Of a DNA stretch of 64,000 bases, positions 35,110 to 44,267 are shown in pieces (position 1 is the stretch's first letter; each line of letters begins with the position of its first letter). A program made the translations under genes and the position numbers. This DNA is from Rhizobium sp. 007 (GTDB taxonomy: Bacteria > Pseudomonadota > Alphaproteobacteria > Rhizobiales > Rhizobiaceae). Where the stretch lies: contig NZ_CP064188.1 in NCBI RefSeq assembly GCF_015353075.1, positions 2,046,001-2,110,000 on the forward strand, in the 5' to 3' direction. Under the pieces are notes generated by a model. That model was not told where the DNA came from. It did no database searches and worked only from the letters and a program-made list of their open reading frames with translations.

Positions 35110-36126
35110 ATGCCCAAGAAACCCGTCAACATCGGCCTCATCGGAGCCGGCCGCATCGGCTCCTTCCATGGCGAGACCGTCGCCCGTCGTCTGGTCGATG
35201 CCGAACTCGTCGCCATTGCCGACCCGGCTCCTGGTGCCGCCGCAAACCTAGCCGCCAAGCTTGACGTCGACGCCTCCTATACTGACGTCGCCGAGCTGCT
35301 CGCCCATCCAGGCCTCGATGCTGTGATCATCGCCACGCCCGCCCGCTTCCACACCAATGTCGTCGTTCAGGCGGCGGAGGCCGGAAAGGCCGTGTTTTGC
35401 GAGAAGCCGATGGCCCTTACCCTCGAAGACGCCGAGCGCGCCGTCGCCGCCGCCAAGTTGGCTGGCGTCCCTCTCCAGGTCGGCTTCAATCGACGCTGGG
35501 ATCAGGCCTTCGCCGAAGGCCGCGCAGCAATCGACGCCGGGAAGGTCGGAACCCCGCAGCTCATCCGCTCGCTCACCCGCGACCCCGGTCCGTTCGGTGC
35601 CGATCCGGACCGCATTCCCCTTTGGACCATCTTCTACGAGACCCTGATCCACGACTTCGACACGCTGCTGTGGCTGAACCCCGGTGCGAAGGCCACCGAG
35701 GTCTACGCCGTTGGCGACGCGTTGGTCCGCCCGGACGCCAAGGACAAAGGATTCCTAGATACCGCCGTCGTCACCATCCGCTTCGACAACGGCTCCGTGG
35801 CCGTGGCGGAAGCCAACTTCTGCGCCATGTATGGCTATGACATCCGCGGCGAGGTGTTCGGCTCAGGCGGCATGATCACCATGGGCGACGTCCGCCGCTC
35901 CAGCATGACCCTGTTCGACAGGAACGGCGTGTCCAACGACACATGGCGTCGCGACACCGACCACTTCATCCACGGCTATACCGCCCAACTCGCCTCGTTC
36001 GCGAAGTCGGTTCGCGAAGGGAAGCTCTCCGGAGGCGCGACGGGGCACGACGCCCGCCAGGCGCTGGCGATCGCGCTCGCTTGCATCGAGTCGGTCCAGA
36101 AGAAGGCCCCCGTGCCCGTGAAGTGA
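35110..36126 (+). CDS. iolG: Inositol 2-dehydrogenase-like Gfo/Idh/MocA oxidoreductase
   Basis: NAD-dependent dehydrogenase of 338 residues. The Rossmann motif is GLIGAGRIGSFHG (residues 8-20), the EKP motif lies in FCEKPMALTLEDAE near residue 97, and the catalytic region reads VGFNRRWDQAF and LIHDFDTLLWL with the Asp-His pair. It belongs to the IolG-like branch that oxidises myo-inositol or related cyclitols to inososes. It is the last gene of the LacI-controlled operon. The gene symbol reflects family similarity; activity on another cyclitol or sugar is possible. Confidence 0.82.
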   Translation: MPKKPVNIGLIGAGRIGSFHGETVARRLVDAELVAIADPAPGAAANLAAKLDVDASYTDVAELLAHPGLDAVIIATPARFHTNVVVQAAEAGKAVFCEKPMALTLEDAERAVAAAKLAGVPLQVGFNRRWDQAFAEGRAAIDAGKVGTPQLIRSLTRDPGPFGADPDRIPLWTIFYETLIHDFDTLLWLNPGAKATEVYAVGDALVRPDAKDKGFLDTAVVTIRFDNGSVAVAEANFCAMYGYDIRGEVFGSGGMITMGDVRRSSMTLFDRNGVSNDTWRRDTDHFIHGYTAQLASFAKSVREGKLSGGATGHDARQALAIALACIESVQKKAPVPVK

Positions 36127-36147
36127 TGTCAACGAACTCGGCCGCGA

Positions 36148-36653
36148 TCAATCCGGAGCTATGGACATGATTGACATAGAGCGATCGGCGCGGCCGACGA
36201 CAATCAAGGACCTCAAAGGTCTGGTAGTATCGGCCTCGTAGAGAACTATGCCCTCCCGCCTTATATCAGAGAAAAAATAGCGCCCTTGATGAAGCGCGTC
36301 ACCGACTTCGCGGCGGGAATGGATGATCGGCGTAACGGGGGTCTTGATGCCGCGGTCGCGTATCAGCCGGTCCTTGGCGGCATACCAATATTCGGGATCG
36401 GCCAGCTTCTTCGTGCTGACGATGATGAGGATATCGTAGTCCGAGCGGTAACCTTTGGGCCGTATGTGGTTCATCGACCCAGGTGCCGCGGGCATAAGAC
36501 CCGAAGAGAATGACCTTCCAGAATGCGGCCCTTCTTCTTGAATTCCGCCTCCCCACCTTTCAACGCGTTCTCGAATTCCTCGTGGATGATCTCGACAACA
36601 CGCGCCAGTTCGCGCTGCTTCTTTTCCGGCAAATGATCGAGGCTCGACTTCAT
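36148..36653 (-). pseudogene. Nucleotidyltransferase-HEPN protein, two frameshifts, C-terminal domain lost
   Basis: Reading from 36653: frame 1 MKSSLDHLPEKKQRELARVV to KKKGRIL; frame 2 KVILFGSYARGTWVDEPHT; frame 3 KGYRSDYDILIIVSTKKLAD to GRYFFSDIRREGIVLYEAD. Together these form the MNT-type nucleotidyltransferase domain with GSYARG and the catalytic D-Y-D. Each break is explained by one extra base: a G in CTGGAAG near 36518 and a C in GGCCCAAA near 36457. The HEPN domain that normally follows is missing. Confidence 0.8.
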
Positions 36654-37143
36654 CAAGGGCAAAACTCCCACTGAATCACTATCTTAGCGCATGCCCTTAC
36701 CTGCGCGCCACCGCAATTTCTGAAGGGAAACAGGATCAGTTCGGTCCCGACGGGCTGGTCGATAAGAATGTGCTTGTAGATTGACGACATCGCCGTGGCT
36801 CGCGGTGTTTTCTTGATTTGTGAGCTAGTAAACTATGGCACCTTGTGGTCGATCTCGCTCGCCTACAGAGGCTTTACGCGCTCGCATGTTGCAGCATTCT
36901 GGAAGGCAAGCTTTCTGGCGAGACCGAACAAGCGCTTGTCATGAGTCGGCTTGATGGGATGCTCTACATCATTGGCATGGCTGCGAACTGACCGTTTCGA
37001 CATTTTTAGTCAACAGCATCAGAGGCTACCTAGGAACCGGACGCTGTCAGCGCAACCATGCGATTCGCACTGCGCATCAGAAGCGGATTTTGTGATACTG
37101 AATGGCGCGGGATTTTCGATGACGTCAAATTGCGGAGCATTTC
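36654..37143. other. Intergenic stretch with no recognised gene
   Basis: About 490 bases before the LacI gene. A plus-strand run near 36840-36990 (LVVDLARLQRLYALACCSIL, then EGKLSGETEQALVMSRLDGM) has coding-like composition but no start and no family that I recognise. It may be a gene remnant. The last 100 bases should hold the LacI gene promoter; no clear operator was seen. Confidence 0.3.
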
Positions 37144-38139
37144 ATGACTACGCTGCAACAGGTGGCTTTTCGCGCGGGGTGTTCGCTTGCAACCGCAAGC
37201 CGGGTCTTAAACCGCAATGGTCCCGTCAGCGACGGAATGGTGCGCAAGGTACGCCGGGCAGCAGCCGAACTCGGTTATCGGCCGCCGGGACTTGCCGCTG
37301 GAAAACCTGGGCGACGCCCGGTTGTCGGCGTCCTTATACCGAGCATAACCAATCCGGTTTTTGCCTCATCGCTTTCCACCATTCAAAATCGCATGCTGGT
37401 CGCCGGTCACGGTGTTGTAATTGCCCAGTCCAATTATGATCCTGGGCGCGAGGCTGACGCCGTTGCATCACTCCTGAACGACCGTCCAACTGGCCTGATC
37501 CTCACCGTTTGCGATCCGCTGACGAGTGCCGCCCTTCTGCCGTCCCTGCCGCCGACGGTTCTCCTCAACAACATGCCGACGCAGCGATTTCCCGCTGCGG
37601 TCACGGCCGACAACCGCAGCGCTGGACGCGAACTTACCGACTTTCTGATCGCTATGGGACACCGACGCATCCTCTTCGTATCGGGAAATTTCGTCGCCTC
37701 CGACAGAGCTAGATCCCGCTATGCCGGTCATGTCGACGCCATGCATGTAAGGGGCCTTACGCCGCTGGATGCGGTCGAGATCCCGTTTGTCAGCGGTTAT
37801 GAGGAGCTTGATCTGCGCGAGGCGATGACCACGTTTTCGCCGACAGCGCTCATCGCCTCCAATGATCTTCTTGCCTTCGGCGTAATCGGCGCGCTTCGGC
37901 GCGAGGGCTTCTCGGTGCCCCGGGACGTTTCCGTCGCCGGCTTCGACGGTATCGCGATCGGCCGGCTGATGGACCCGCCGCTGACGACGATCGAGATGCC
38001 CGATGCCAGCATGGGAGCGACGGCGGCCTCGCTGCTCCTCGATATCGCCGAGAACGCCGCCCCTGCCCGCCATCTCGATGTTGCCTATACGTTGCGCAAA
38101 GGCGGAACGGTACGCGATCTCACTCAAGATCCGTCATAG
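37144..38139 (+). CDS. LacI family transcriptional regulator
   Basis: Repressor of 331 residues. The headpiece reads TTLQQVAFRAGCSLATASRVLNRNGPVSDGMVRKV (residues 2-36), with a hinge region GYRPPGLAAGKPGRRP. The ligand domain begins VVGVLIPSITNPVFASSL and ends with the usual PPLTTIEMPDASMG. It converges on the Ugp-like importer operon, sharing a bidirectional terminator, and is its likely regulator. Confidence 0.86.
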   Translation: MTTLQQVAFRAGCSLATASRVLNRNGPVSDGMVRKVRRAAAELGYRPPGLAAGKPGRRPVVGVLIPSITNPVFASSLSTIQNRMLVAGHGVVIAQSNYDPGREADAVASLLNDRPTGLILTVCDPLTSAALLPSLPPTVLLNNMPTQRFPAAVTADNRSAGRELTDFLIAMGHRRILFVSGNFVASDRARSRYAGHVDAMHVRGLTPLDAVEIPFVSGYEELDLREAMTTFSPTALIASNDLLAFGVIGALRREGFSVPRDVSVAGFDGIAIGRLMDPPLTTIEMPDASMGATAASLLLDIAENAAPARHLDVAYTLRKGGTVRDLTQDPS

Positions 38140-38142
38140 TAA

Positions 38143-38171
38143 AAGCCGCCGCATGTGTGATGCGGCGGCTT
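38143..38171. terminator. Bidirectional terminator between LacI gene and importer operon
   Basis: AAGCCGCCGCA pairs perfectly with TGCGGCGGCTT (11 pairs) around a 7-base loop, with A residues before and T residues after, so it can act on both strands. Confidence 0.85.
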
Positions 38172-38189
38172 CTTGCTGAGGCGAACGGC

Positions 38190-39455
38190 TCAGCTGCGCG
38201 GCAGCATGCCCTGAACGTCGTCGGCTGCGTCGTCGAGCGCTTCCTTCGGCTCGGCAGAGCCGTCGACGACGCGCGAAAGGTTGTCGACGATCGTCTGCGT
38301 GACCTTCACGCCATTGCTGCCCGGGAAGGCATACCAGGGCACCATCACCGGCATCTGGCTCAAGCCCGCCTGGAAGAGCGGGTTCTGCTTATAGAAATCG
38401 CCAAGATATTCGGCCGACTTGGCGGCAAGTTCGTTGTTCGGAACATAACCTGTACCTGGAACGACGACGGAAGCGCCATAGGGGCCGGCAGCGAACTTGG
38501 CGAACTTCCAGGCGGCGTCCTGCTTTGCTTCATCCTGCGTCAGGATGACGACGGCATTGCCGCCCGTCGGCAGGCGCCCGTTGACCGGATCGATCAGCGG
38601 GATCTTGGCCGTGCGCAGATCGAACTTGTTGCCGACATTCTTGATCGTGTTGCGCAACGCGCCGGTCGTCTGGAATTCAAAACCGACCTTGCCGGCGGCA
38701 AAGGCCTGTTCACCGGCAGCCTTGGTGAAGACCGGCATGCCGCCTTCAGTGACCATGCGGTGCAGGGTCTCGACGGCCTTCTGACCTTCCGGGCCATTGA
38801 AGGCAACCTTGCTCTCATCCTCGTTCAGCATCTTGCCGCCGGCGCCGAAAAGCAGAGCCGAAAACATCCAGTCGTCGCCCTGCCAGCGGAAATCGATGCC
38901 GTCAACGCCGTTGCCGAGCGCCTTGATCTTGCCGCCAAGCGCAATGACCTCGTCCCAGGTCTTCGGCGGATTGTCCGGATCGCCGCCGGCTGCCTTCACG
39001 AGATCGGCATTGTAGTACATGATCGGGTTGGAGGTCGCAAAGGCGAGACCGACCTGCTTGCCATTGACTTGCGCAAGCTTGAGGATCGTGTCGGAGAAAC
39101 CCTGCTCGGCCATGTTCCCGTCCTTTTGGACGAGCGGGCTCAGGTCAAGACCGACGTTACGCTCGCTCAGCATGCGCAGGCGATTGAGGCCGACGAATGT
39201 GACGTCCGGCAATTCGCTGGTGCCGACCTGGCGAAGGATCGTTTGGATACCTTCTTCGTAAGTTGCAGACGGGCTTGCGAACTGGATCTTGATATCCGGA
39301 TTTTCTTCCATGAACTTCTTCGAGATCGTGTCCATCACGTCCTTGAAGAAGCCGGGCATGGGGTAGTGAACCGTAAGCGCTGTTTCGGCACGAGCCGGAA
39401 GCGAAATTGCCATCGATACAGCCGCTACGGCGAGAAGCTTGGTGATATGTTTCAT
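38190..39455 (-). CDS. ABC transporter substrate-binding protein (UgpB-like family 1)
   Basis: Periplasmic binding protein of 421 residues. The signal peptide MKHITKLLAVAAVSMAISLPARA is followed by ETALTVHYPMPGFFKDVMDTI. The region LPDVTFVGLNRLRML and NADLVKAAGGDPDNPPKTWDEVIALG are typical of UgpB/MalE-type proteins. It is the last gene of a five-gene operon that begins with a metallophosphoesterase, which points to a phosphorylated compound such as a glycerophosphodiester or sugar phosphate. That is inference from context. Confidence 0.85.
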   Translation of the reverse strand: MKHITKLLAVAAVSMAISLPARAETALTVHYPMPGFFKDVMDTISKKFMEENPDIKIQFASPSATYEEGIQTILRQVGTSELPDVTFVGLNRLRMLSERNVGLDLSPLVQKDGNMAEQGFSDTILKLAQVNGKQVGLAFATSNPIMYYNADLVKAAGGDPDNPPKTWDEVIALGGKIKALGNGVDGIDFRWQGDDWMFSALLFGAGGKMLNEDESKVAFNGPEGQKAVETLHRMVTEGGMPVFTKAAGEQAFAAGKVGFEFQTTGALRNTIKNVGNKFDLRTAKIPLIDPVNGRLPTGGNAVVILTQDEAKQDAAWKFAKFAAGPYGASVVVPGTGYVPNNELAAKSAEYLGDFYKQNPLFQAGLSQMPVMVPWYAFPGSNGVKVTQTIVDNLSRVVDGSAEPKEALDDAADDVQGMLPRS

Positions 39456-39481
39456 CGCTCGTTCTCCTTTGTTAGAACCGG

Positions 39482-40318
39482 TCAGCCTTTAAGACCGGTC
39501 ATGGTGATGCCCTCGACGAAACGCTTCTGCGCCAGCAGGAAGACGGCAACGAGGGGAAGGGTAATGGTCAGCGTTGCCGCCATCAGCGCGCCATAGTCGT
39601 CGCCAGCTTCGGCGGCGCGGAAATACATCAGGCCGAGCGGCGGCGTCGCATAATCCTGCCTGCTGATGACGACCAGTGGCCAATAAAGATCGTTCCAGTG
39701 GGCGACGACCGAAAAGATCGCAAACGCGGTCACTGCAGGCCAGGCGTTGGGAACGATGACGCGGGCGACGATACCGAGTTCCGACATGCCGTCGAGCCGG
39801 GCGGCATGGATGAGATCATCCGGCATGGCGCGAAAGAACTGCAGAAACATGAAGATCGCGAAAACCGAAATCGTAAAGGGCGCGACAAGGGCGGCATAGC
39901 TGTTGAGCAGCGAAGCGCGGTCGAAGGCCACATAAAGCGGCAAGGCAGTTGCGTGAATCGGCACCAGAAGGCCGAGCATGACCAAGACCATCATCATGCG
40001 TGCGGCGCGGAAGCGCAGCTTCGCCATAGCATAGGCGCAGGGGATCGCGACGAGCACCTGGAAGAAGAAGATCAACCCGCAGACGACGACCCCGTTCCAC
40101 AGCAGCCTTCCCATCGGCACGCGGCTCAGCGCCTTGGTGAAGTTCTCCACATAGGTGAAGTGCTCGGGGATCAGCAACAGAGATGAGGTGAAAATATCGC
40201 TCTGCGCCTTGCCGGCGGTCGAGATCATGAAGACGTAGGGCGCCAAAAACACAATGGCGCCAAGGCAAAGCAGTGCCAGACGGATAATTCTGCCGAGGGG
40301 AAGGGCGCTCATCGTCAT
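39482..40318 (-). CDS. ABC transporter permease (UgpE/MalG type)
   Basis: Inner-membrane permease of 278 residues with six expected membrane segments, starting at LALLCLGAIVFLAPYVFMIST (residues 14-34). The EAA loop reads IHAARLDGMSELGIVARVIVPNA near residues 168-190. The start overlaps the stop of the preceding permease (ATGA-type overlap at 40315-40318). Confidence 0.87.
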   Translation of the reverse strand: MTMSALPLGRIIRLALLCLGAIVFLAPYVFMISTAGKAQSDIFTSSLLLIPEHFTYVENFTKALSRVPMGRLLWNGVVVCGLIFFFQVLVAIPCAYAMAKLRFRAARMMMVLVMLGLLVPIHATALPLYVAFDRASLLNSYAALVAPFTISVFAIFMFLQFFRAMPDDLIHAARLDGMSELGIVARVIVPNAWPAVTAFAIFSVVAHWNDLYWPLVVISRQDYATPPLGLMYFRAAEAGDDYGALMAATLTITLPLVAVFLLAQKRFVEGITMTGLKG

Positions 40319-41238
40319 GTGTAGTGGACCCGGCGATCAAGAAGGCGATACTGCAGGAACATCAGCACCACGAGGATTGCGAGAAAGACGACCGTCATCG
40401 CCGAAGCATAGCCGACGCGCAGGTAGACGAAGCCTTCCTGGTAAATGGTGAACAGCAGCACCTCCGAGGCTTTGTTCGGACCACCTTCGGTCAGCGTCTT
40501 GACCGTCTCGAAGACCTTAACGGCGTTGGTGATGCTGATGGTGATGACAAACAGCGTCGTCGGGCCGAGCATCGGCCAGGTGACCAGAAAGAAGCGATCG
40601 ACTGCGGATCTGGCGCCGTCCACCTCGGCTGCGGCATAAAGCTCACGCGGGATCGCCGTCAGGCCAGCCAGGAAGAGCACCATATTGAAGCCCGCCGATT
40701 GCCAGACGCCGATGATCGACAGGCTGTAAAGCACCGTGCCGGAGCTGCCGAGCCAGTTCGGGCCGGAAAGGCCGACAAGCGAAAGCAGGGCGTTGAGCGG
40801 GCCGATGGTCGGATGGAACATATACTGCCAGACGGTCGCCATGGCGACGATCAGCGAGGCGACAGGCAGGAAATATGCGGTGCGAAAGAAACTGCGCGCC
40901 GTGGTCTCGCTTTCGATCAGCATGGCAATGCCGAGCCCGAGGCAGATCGAGACCGGCGCGACAATTGCCGCATAGACCGCCGTGTTCCACAGCGACCTGC
41001 GAAAGGTGCGATCGGTGATCAGGTCAGCGTAGTTTTCCAAGCCGACGAAACGGAACGTGCCATAGCCGAGCTCGAAATCGGTGAAACCGAGGATTATGAC
41101 AGCAACGACCGGCAGGAGCACGAAGAGGAAAAGCAACACGATCGCCGGCAGCGCCAGCATCCAGGCAATGCGGGCTTCGCTCAGCCGATGCGCTGCGGCC
41201 GGATCTGGCGGCATGGCCATGGAGGTGACGCTAGCCAT
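40315..41238 (-). CDS. ABC transporter permease (UgpA/MalF type)
   Basis: Inner-membrane permease of about 307 residues. The start at 41238 (MASVTSMAMPPDPAAAH) overlaps the ATPase stop; the frame is open further upstream but only as antisense phase of the ATPase. The first membrane segment is IAWMLALPAIVLLFLFVLLPVVAVIIL. The EAA loop is YAAAEVDGARSAVDRFFLVTWP. Confidence 0.86.
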   Translation of the reverse strand: MASVTSMAMPPDPAAAHRLSEARIAWMLALPAIVLLFLFVLLPVVAVIILGFTDFELGYGTFRFVGLENYADLITDRTFRRSLWNTAVYAAIVAPVSICLGLGIAMLIESETTARSFFRTAYFLPVASLIVAMATVWQYMFHPTIGPLNALLSLVGLSGPNWLGSSGTVLYSLSIIGVWQSAGFNMVLFLAGLTAIPRELYAAAEVDGARSAVDRFFLVTWPMLGPTTLFVITISITNAVKVFETVKTLTEGGPNKASEVLLFTIYQEGFVYLRVGYASAMTVVFLAILVVLMFLQYRLLDRRVHYT

Positions 41239-42394
41239 GCGCCTTCTCCAACTTGGCATCGGCAGCAGCAACGACATTGCGCAGGCGCGAGCCGTCTTCG
41301 GCAAAGACCATGGCCCGTTCGCATGAGAGCTGAAGGCTGACAGGGACGCCGGCTGAAAGACCGGCGGCCCGCGCAGGCGAAAGCTTGACGATCATTGTCT
41401 CGCCGATCGCATCCAGCCGGCAATAGATGATGACCTCTGATCCCAGGAACTCGATCCGCTCGATGCATGCGGCAAGCCCGTCATGCCTGCTCTCGGCAAG
41501 GTGAACGAATTCCGGGCGAATGGCGACGGTGACCGGAGCTTTCGACTGCGCCATGGTCTTAAGCGCCAGGCGAATTCCGCCAAAGGCGACGATACCGCCT
41601 TCAGCAACCGCCGGCAGCAGGTTGATGCGCGGCTGGCCTATGAAGCGGGCAACCTCGATATGCGCTGGGTCATCATAGATTGCTTGCGGCGTCGCGAGCT
41701 GCAGAAGATTGCCGCCGATCATCACGGCGAGCCGGTCCGCCATTGAGAGAGCCTCCGCCTGATCGTGCGTGACATAGACGGTGGGTACGCCGGCGCGGCG
41801 ATGCAGCTCGACGATTTCGCCGCGCGCATGGACGCGCAAGTTGGCGTCAAGATTGGAAAGCGGCTCGTCCATCAGGAAAACGCTTGGTTGGCGTACCATG
41901 GCGCGGGCAAGCGCCACGCGCTGACGCTGGCCGCCGGACATCTGGCCAGGCTTGCGGTCCAGCAAATGGTCGATCTTCAACGATTTCGCCATCTCCCTGA
42001 CGTCACGCTCAATGCTTGCACGGATCGTGCGCTGGCCGGGCGTCAGCGGCCCCATAAATGGCAGGCGCTGCATTCTTGAGAGCCGGCGCATTGCAAGCGG
42101 CACGGCGATGTTTTGCGATGCCGTCAGATGCGGGTAGAGCGCGTAGGATTGAAAGACCATCGCGATATTGCGATCGGCCGCTGCCATCGCCGACACGTCG
42201 CGCCCGCCGATCACAATTTCGCCCTCGTCGGCCTGGTCGAGACCGGCAAGGATACGCAGCAGGGTGCTCTTGCCGCAACCGGAAGGACCGACAAGTGCGA
42301 TGAACTCGCCGGGCTGCGCATCGAGGCTCACGCCCTTGAGGATTTTGCTGCCGCCGAAGGACTTCGTGATGCCGCGAAGCGAAAGCGCGCTCAT
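41231..42394 (-). CDS. ABC transporter ATP-binding protein (UgpC/MalK type)
   Basis: ATPase of 387 residues. Walker A is GPSGCGKST (about residues 37-45), the signature MSGGQRQRVALARAM, Walker B VFLMDEPLSNLD, and the switch YVTHDQ. A C-terminal TOBE-type domain follows (AIRPEFVHL). A 20-residue insertion around residues 107-125 (RLSRMQRLPFMGPLTPGQRT) lengthens the helical domain. The start overlaps the stop of the metallophosphoesterase gene (ATGA). Confidence 0.88.
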   Translation of the reverse strand: MSALSLRGITKSFGGSKILKGVSLDAQPGEFIALVGPSGCGKSTLLRILAGLDQADEGEIVIGGRDVSAMAAADRNIAMVFQSYALYPHLTASQNIAVPLAMRRLSRMQRLPFMGPLTPGQRTIRASIERDVREMAKSLKIDHLLDRKPGQMSGGQRQRVALARAMVRQPSVFLMDEPLSNLDANLRVHARGEIVELHRRAGVPTVYVTHDQAEALSMADRLAVMIGGNLLQLATPQAIYDDPAHIEVARFIGQPRINLLPAVAEGGIVAFGGIRLALKTMAQSKAPVTVAIRPEFVHLAESRHDGLAACIERIEFLGSEVIIYCRLDAIGETMIVKLSPARAAGLSAGVPVSLQLSCERAMVFAEDGSRLRNVVAAADAKLEKAHG

Positions 42395-43221
42395 TCGGCC
42401 GGCTCCTGCGTCTTTGCCGCATGCGGATAGACCTCGTGCACGACGTCGTCGAGAACATGCGCGGTCATGCCGGGAACCGCGACGGTGTGGCTTTCGGCAT
42501 CATCGCCGAACTCGTGGACAACAGCACCGATCAGGCGCTTTCCCGGCATCTCACGCTCCATCTTGTCGATGATGAAGGCGGCCGACGGTCCCCATGTCAG
42601 CGCTGTCTGTTCGAAGCGTCCCTGCCAGGCCCAATGCAGATGGCCGCTGGCAAAGAGCGCGACGTCATGTGCGGCGATCAGATCGTAAAGCCGGCGGCGC
42701 TGGGACGGCCTGACGCTCCAGTAACCGGTATCGCCTTCATGCGGCTCGTCGACGAAAAGCGGCTTGTGCGCAAAAAGCGCGACGCGCCGGCCGCCCCGGT
42801 CTTCCAAAGCCTTCCGGAGCCATTCGAACTGCGCTTCCTCCTCGTCATCCTCATGGCCGAGCAGCAGCGAATTAAGACCGACGAAGCGCCAGGAACCTGC
42901 GTCCTCCAGCCATCGGTCCTCGCCCGCCAGCCGCCGCCAGCGCTGAAGCCGCTCAGTATTGACCGGCTGACGCGAGCCTGGGAGATCGCCGACATCGTGG
43001 TTTCCCGGAACGATAAGCATCGGGATGGAAGTCTGGCGCATGAGGCCCATCGAAAAGATGATGTCCTCGTCCAGATCCGCGCCGTCGACGCTGAGATCGC
43101 CGGTATGGATGATCAGATCGGCACCGGTTTTTTCGATCCATGTCAAAAGCGGCGCCCAATTGCCGTTGAAATGCGGCTTGTTCGGGCTGAAATGCGTATC
43201 GGTGATCTGAATGATTTTCAT
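42391..43221 (-). CDS. Calcineurin-like metallophosphoesterase (CpdA type)
   Basis: Cytoplasmic phosphodiesterase or phosphatase of 276 residues. Start at 43221 with CCGGAGG before it. Metal ligand motifs are all present: D-x-H in QITDTHFS (residues 6-8), HTGDLS near residue 40, GNHDVGD near residue 75, H in FAHKP and GHLHW near residues 196-201. First gene of the importer operon and coupled to the ATPase gene by ATGA. It probably hydrolyses the imported phosphodiester or phosphate ester; the fold also includes cyclic-nucleotide phosphodiesterases. No signal peptide is visible. Confidence 0.85.
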   Translation of the reverse strand: MKIIQITDTHFSPNKPHFNGNWAPLLTWIEKTGADLIIHTGDLSVDGADLDEDIIFSMGLMRQTSIPMLIVPGNHDVGDLPGSRQPVNTERLQRWRRLAGEDRWLEDAGSWRFVGLNSLLLGHEDDEEEAQFEWLRKALEDRGGRRVALFAHKPLFVDEPHEGDTGYWSVRPSQRRRLYDLIAAHDVALFASGHLHWAWQGRFEQTALTWGPSAAFIIDKMEREMPGKRLIGAVVHEFGDDAESHTVAVPGMTAHVLDDVVHEVYPHAAKTQEPAE

Positions 43222-43265
43222 GGACGCGCCTCCGGGTGAGGGAAGCGTCAATCGCCCTTTTGAAC

Positions 43266-43276
43266 AAGCGGCGCTT
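43266..43276. promoter_or_regulatory. Candidate LacI-type operator upstream of the metallophosphoesterase operon
   Basis: AAGCG-G-CGCTT, a short odd-centred palindrome 45 bases before the operon start. LacI sites usually have an even centre, so this is only a candidate. Confidence 0.25.
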
Positions 43277-43427
43277 CTTGGCGACCTCTCTAGAAGGCTC
43301 CCATGTCAAATAGGCAGCGGCGGTTTTCAGCTGTTTTCCAGTTTTGTCATCAGCCCGTCATGAAGCATCGTGTCTTCGGAGGCTCAAAAGAGAGACCCCG
43401 CATTGTTCTGGCCTGTCTCGCATCGAT

Positions 43428-44267
43428 CTATTGCAGTGTGGCCTCGGACCGCTTCGTCCTTACGGTGACGATAAAGGCGGCCGTAAACAGGATGGAGAGC
43501 ATCAACACGATGGTCGGAGCTGGCGCGCTATCAATGAAAAAAGACAGATAGATTCCAGCACCTGAAGCGATTAAGGCGATGACCACCGACAGGATGAGCA
43601 TCCTGCTGAAGCTGCGCGTCAGCAGGAAGGCAATAGCCCCCGGTGCAATCAGCATCGCGATGGCGAGGATAATTCCGACCGCCTTCAACGCACCGACAAC
43701 GGTCAGCGAAATCAGGCAGAGCAAGCCGTAGTGCAACAGGTTGACCCGAAGGCCGACGGCCCTCGCCTGGGCCGGATCGAAGGCATGCAGCAGGAAATCC
43801 TTCCACTTGATACCGATGATGCCCGCAGTCATTGCCGCAATGACGGCCGCCTCGGCAATGTCGCGCCAGCCAACGCCCAGCATGTCCCCGAACAATATGT
43901 GATCGAGATGCACCTCGGACTGGATTTTGACGTAGAGCACCAGGCCGAAGCCGAACATGCCTGAAAACACGATGCCCATCACCGTATCCTGCTTGATGCG
44001 GCTGTTGTCTTTCAAAAAACCAGTGGCAACCGCACAGAACATGCCGGTGACGAAGGCGCCAACTGCAAAAGGGATGCCGATGATATACGCAATGACCACG
44101 CCAGGAAAAACCGCATGGGAGATGGCATCGCCCAGCAATGACCAGCCCTTGACCACGAGAAAACAGGAAAGCAGCGCCGTCGGCACGGCCACAAGCATCG
44201 AGATGACCAGCGCATTGACCATAAAGCCGAACTGGAAAGGCGAAAGCAGCGTCTCAAGGATATTCAT
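43428..44267 (-). CDS. sitD: Manganese/iron ABC transporter permease SitD
   Basis: Inner-membrane permease of the metal importer, 279 residues, of the ABC-3 (zinc/manganese/iron chelate) family. The start at 44267 (MNILETLLSPFQFGFMVNAL) overlaps the sitC stop as ATGA. The conserved GWSLLGDAISHAVFPGVVIAY (residues 43-63) and LKAVGIILAIAMLIAPGAIAFLLTRSF mark the family. The open frame reading further upstream through sitC is an artefact of base composition. Last gene of sitABCD. Confidence 0.88.
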   Translation of the reverse strand: MNILETLLSPFQFGFMVNALVISMLVAVPTALLSCFLVVKGWSLLGDAISHAVFPGVVIAYIIGIPFAVGAFVTGMFCAVATGFLKDNSRIKQDTVMGIVFSGMFGFGLVLYVKIQSEVHLDHILFGDMLGVGWRDIAEAAVIAAMTAGIIGIKWKDFLLHAFDPAQARAVGLRVNLLHYGLLCLISLTVVGALKAVGIILAIAMLIAPGAIAFLLTRSFSRMLILSVVIALIASGAGIYLSFFIDSAPAPTIVLMLSILFTAAFIVTVRTKRSEATLQ

